A stretch of 64,000 bases of DNA from Flavobacteriaceae bacterium EG-1 (GTDB lineage Bacteria; Bacteroidota; Bacteroidia; Flavobacteriales; Flavobacteriaceae). Numbering within the stretch: position 1 is the first letter of the stretch; the number at the start of each line of letters is the position of its first letter. Shown here piece by piece: positions 61,722 to 64,000 of this stretch. The stretch covers positions 996,760 to 1,060,759 of the forward strand of contig NZ_WJPK01000001.1 in the NCBI RefSeq assembly GCF_009649685.1, written 5' to 3'. The notes beneath the pieces are model-generated. The model had not been told where the DNA came from and made no database searches. It saw only the letters and a program-made list of their open reading frames with translations. Both the position numbers and the translations under genes were made by a program.

Positions 61722-64000
61722 ATGAACCCAAACAATTTTACAACTAAATCGCAAGAAGCGCTACAGTTAGCGCAACAGCTTGCACAAGAATTTGGGCATC
61801 AACAAATAGAGAACGAACATATTTTCAAGGCGATTATGCAGGTTGATGAAAACGTGTTACCTTTTTTATTAAAGAAACTAAGTGTAAATGTTTCTTTGCT
61901 CAATCAGATATTAGATAAAGAATTAGAAAGTTATCCGAAAGTTACCGGAGGTGAAATTATGCTATCTCGAGAAGCAGGCAAAACTGTAAATGAGGCGAGT
62001 ATATTTGCCAAAAAAATGGATGATGAATATGTATCGATAGAACATATTCTACTAGCTATTTTTAAATCTAAAAGTAAGATAGCTCAAATTTTAAAAGATC
62101 AGGGTGTTAATGAAAAGCATCTTAAATCAGCCATTGAAGAATTAAGAAAGGGAGGAAAAGTAACTTCACAAAGTGCTGAAGAAACTTATAACTCTTTGGA
62201 TAAATATGCACGAAATTTAAATCAGATGGCAGATAGTGGTAAGCTAGACCCTGTTATTGGTCGTGATGAAGAAATCCGGAGAATCCTTCAAATTCTTTCT
62301 AGAAGAACAAAAAACAATCCTATGTTAGTTGGCGAACCAGGTACTGGTAAAACTGCAATTGCAGAAGGACTAGCACATAGAATTGTACAAGGCGATATTC
62401 CAGAAAACTTAAAAGATAAAGTTATTTATTCTTTAGATATGGGCGCTTTAATTGCAGGTGCCAAATATAAAGGAGAATTTGAAGAACGCTTAAAATCAGT
62501 AATCAAAGAGGTAACAAGTTCTGATGGCAATATCGTTTTGTTTATTGATGAAATTCACACTTTAGTAGGTGCTGGCGGAGGACAAGGTGCAATGGATGCT
62601 GCGAATATTTTAAAACCTGCCTTAGCACGTGGTGAATTACGCGCAATAGGTGCGACTACTTTAGATGAATACCAAAAGTATTTTGAAAAAGACAAGGCTT
62701 TAGAACGGCGTTTTCAGAAAGTAATCGTTAATGAACCAGATACCGAAAGTGCAATATCAATTCTTAGAGGTATAAAAGAAAAATACGAAGCTCACCATAA
62801 AGTAAGAATAAAAGATGAGGCGGTAATAGCTGCTGTAGAATTATCACAGCGCTACATTACAAATCGTTTTTTACCCGATAAGGCAATTGATTTGATGGAC
62901 GAAGCAGCATCAAAACTGCGTATGGAAATCAATTCAAAACCAGAAGAATTGGATGTGCTTGATCGCCGAATAATGCAATTAGAGATTGAAATTGAAGCCA
63001 TTAAACGTGAAAATGATAAAGCAAAATTAAAATCTTTAAATGCAGATTTAGCAAATCTAAAAGAAGATCGCAATGAAATTTTTGCAAAATGGGAAAGCGA
63101 AAAAACCGTGGTTGACAATATTCAAAAAACAAAAGAGAATATTGAAAATTATAAAATTGAAGCAGACCGTGCCGAGCGAAATGGCGATTATGGGAAGGTA
63201 GCTGAATTGCGTTATGGTAAAATAAAAGATGCACAAGAGAAGTTAGACCAGCTTAATCTTGAAATGCAAGAACAGCAAAATGGAAACACACTAATTAAAG
63301 AAGAAGTAACCAATGAAGATATTGCCGAAGTTGTAGCAAAATGGACAGGTATACCTGTAACAAAAATGCTACAAAGCGAACGCGAAAAGTTATTACAATT
63401 GGAAAATGTTTTACACAAACGCGTAGTTGGACAAGAAGAAGCAATACAAGCTGTTTCAGATGCAATTAGAAGAAGTAGGGCTGGGTTGCAAGATGCCAAA
63501 AAACCGATAGGATCTTTCTTATTTTTAGGAACAACAGGAGTTGGTAAAACAGAGCTTGCAAAAACTTTAGCTGCATATTTATTTGATGATGAAAATGCCA
63601 TGACTCGTATTGATATGAGTGAATATCAAGAGCGTCATTCTGTAAGTAGATTGGTAGGAGCGCCTCCTGGATATGTTGGTTATGACGAAGGCGGACAGTT
63701 AACAGAAGCTGTTCGACGCCGCCCCTACTCTGTTGTATTATTAGATGAGATTGAAAAAGCACATCCTGATACTTTTAATGTTTTATTGCAAGTTTTAGAT
63801 GAAGGCAGACTAACTGATAATAAAGGTAGAGTTGCAGATTTTAAAAACGCAATAATTATAATGACTAGTAATATGGGAAGTCATATTATTCAAGAGAAAT
63901 TTGAAAATTCTAAAGATATTCACAGTGCAACAGAAGCTGCGCGTGTTGAAGTTCTAGGATTACTCAAGCAAAGTGTAAGACCCGAATTTTTAAATAGAAT
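61722..64000 (+). CDS. clpB: ATP-dependent chaperone ClpB, 5' part (3' end outside window)
   Basis: 759 complete codons are visible and the frame is open at the right edge. Start [20 protein letters not shown] is that of ClpB. Domains: N domain (about 1-150, two Clp-N repeats, [11 protein letters not shown]), AAA1 with Walker [10 protein letters not shown] (about 204-212) and [13 protein letters not shown], the long middle coiled-coil domain (about 400-530, such as [17 protein letters not shown] and [18 protein letters not shown]) that separates ClpB from ClpA and ClpC, and AAA2 with Walker [10 protein letters not shown] (about 603-611), [20 protein letters not shown] and [11 protein letters not shown]. 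It untangles aggregates with DnaK. The last visible residues are SVRPEFLNR. Confidence 0.96.
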   Translation, partial: MNPNNFTTKSQEALQLAQQLAQEFGHQQIENEHIFKAIMQVDENVLPFLLKKLSVNVSLLNQILDKELESYPKVTGGEIMLSREAGKTVNEASIFAKKMDDEYVSIEHILLAIFKSKSKIAQILKDQGVNEKHLKSAIEELRKGGKVTSQSAEETYNSLDKYARNLNQMADSGKLDPVIGRDEEIRRILQILSRRTKNNPMLVGEPGTGKTAIAEGLAHRIVQGDIPENLKDKVIYSLDMGALIAGAKYKGEFEERLKSVIKEVTSSDGNIVLFIDEIHTLVGAGGGQGAMDAANILKPALARGELRAIGATTLDEYQKYFEKDKALERRFQKVIVNEPDTESAISILRGIKEKYEAHHKVRIKDEAVIAAVELSQRYITNRFLPDKAIDLMDEAASKLRMEINSKPEELDVLDRRIMQLEIEIEAIKRENDKAKLKSLNADLANLKEDRNEIFAKWESEKTVVDNIQKTKENIENYKIEADRAERNGDYGKVAELRYGKIKDAQEKLDQLNLEMQEQQNGNTLIKEEVTNEDIAEVVAKWTGIPVTKMLQSEREKLLQLENVLHKRVVGQEEAIQAVSDAIRRSRAGLQDAKKPIGSFLFLGTTGVGKTELAKTLAAYLFDDENAMTRIDMSEYQERHSVSRLVGAPPGYVGYDEGGQLTEAVRRRPYSVVLLDEIEKAHPDTFNVLLQVLDEGRLTDNKGRVADFKNAIIIMTSNMGSHIIQEKFENSKDIHSATEAARVEVLGLLKQSVRPEFLNR

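Noticed and set aside
63212-63601. Minus-strand frames of 77-129 residues at the right end (62852-63762)
   Set aside because: All lie opposite clpB, which is open through the right edge and carries all ClpB motifs.

Overview
The window is AT-rich chromosomal DNA (roughly one third G+C by eye) from a member of the Bacteroidota, almost certainly family Flavobacteriaceae. The evidence is the outer-membrane beta-barrel receptor of the carboxypeptidase-regulatory type, a CAL67264-type small membrane protein, the flavobacterial menaquinone gene neighbourhood with DUF2853 and a CvfB-like S1 protein, a bacillithiol-type YtxJ protein, many lipoproteins with a short lipobox, almost no Shine-Dalgarno sequences, and many start regions preceded by the Bacteroidota promoter signature TTG-N19..23-TAnnTTTG. 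No insertion sequence, prophage, CRISPR array or tRNA was seen; the region reads as ordinary core chromosome.

Layout. 1-9.2 kb: 3' part of a TonB-dependent receptor, a tiny membrane protein, fumC, a coiled-coil membrane protein, a GNAT/metallo-hydrolase pair, ettA, a CAL67264 protein and a Gfo/Idh/MocA dehydrogenase. 9.3-14.8 kb: acyl-CoA carboxylase beta subunit, then the overlapping menC-CPBP protease-menE operon and an SDR. 14.8-18.0 kb: a HisKA_2 histidine kinase and a LytTR response regulator. 18.0-24.4 kb: the second menaquinone block (thioesterase, menF, menD, DUF2853, cvfB-like, SPOR protein, menA). 24.4-37.4 kb: esterase, phosphoesterase, dnaK, a GAF histidine kinase, panB, lspA, an RluA-type pseudouridine synthase, an EamA transporter and a TPR-like protein. 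37.5-50.1 kb: leuA-leuB, pheT, fasciclin lipoprotein, a YbiT-like ABC-F, a thioredoxin-fold lipoprotein, fsa-type transaldolase, an SDR and the SRP RNA. 50.4-64 kb: glutaminyl cyclase, thioesterase, beta-helix lipoprotein, a four-gene signalling cassette, glyA, a lipoprotein, ytxJ and the 5' part of clpB.

How the genes work together. The two men blocks cover most of the chorismate-to-menaquinone pathway (MenF, MenD, MenC, MenE, a candidate DHNA-CoA thioesterase, MenA), but menB and a recognisable menH are not here. Signalling is prominent: three histidine kinases (HisKA_2, GAF-HisKA, TPR-HisKA_3), two LytTR regulators, one of them with a degenerate receiver, and one LuxR regulator. Protein quality control appears as dnaK and clpB, 32 kb apart; their upstream regions share a 40-base element with identical internal spacing, which I consider the best candidate for an undescribed regulatory system in this window. 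The second candidate is the cassette at 53.6-57.5 kb: pseudo-receiver LytTR protein, a 52-residue lipopeptide gene missed by length cut-offs, an intrinsic terminator, then a TPR histidine kinase and a LuxR regulator.
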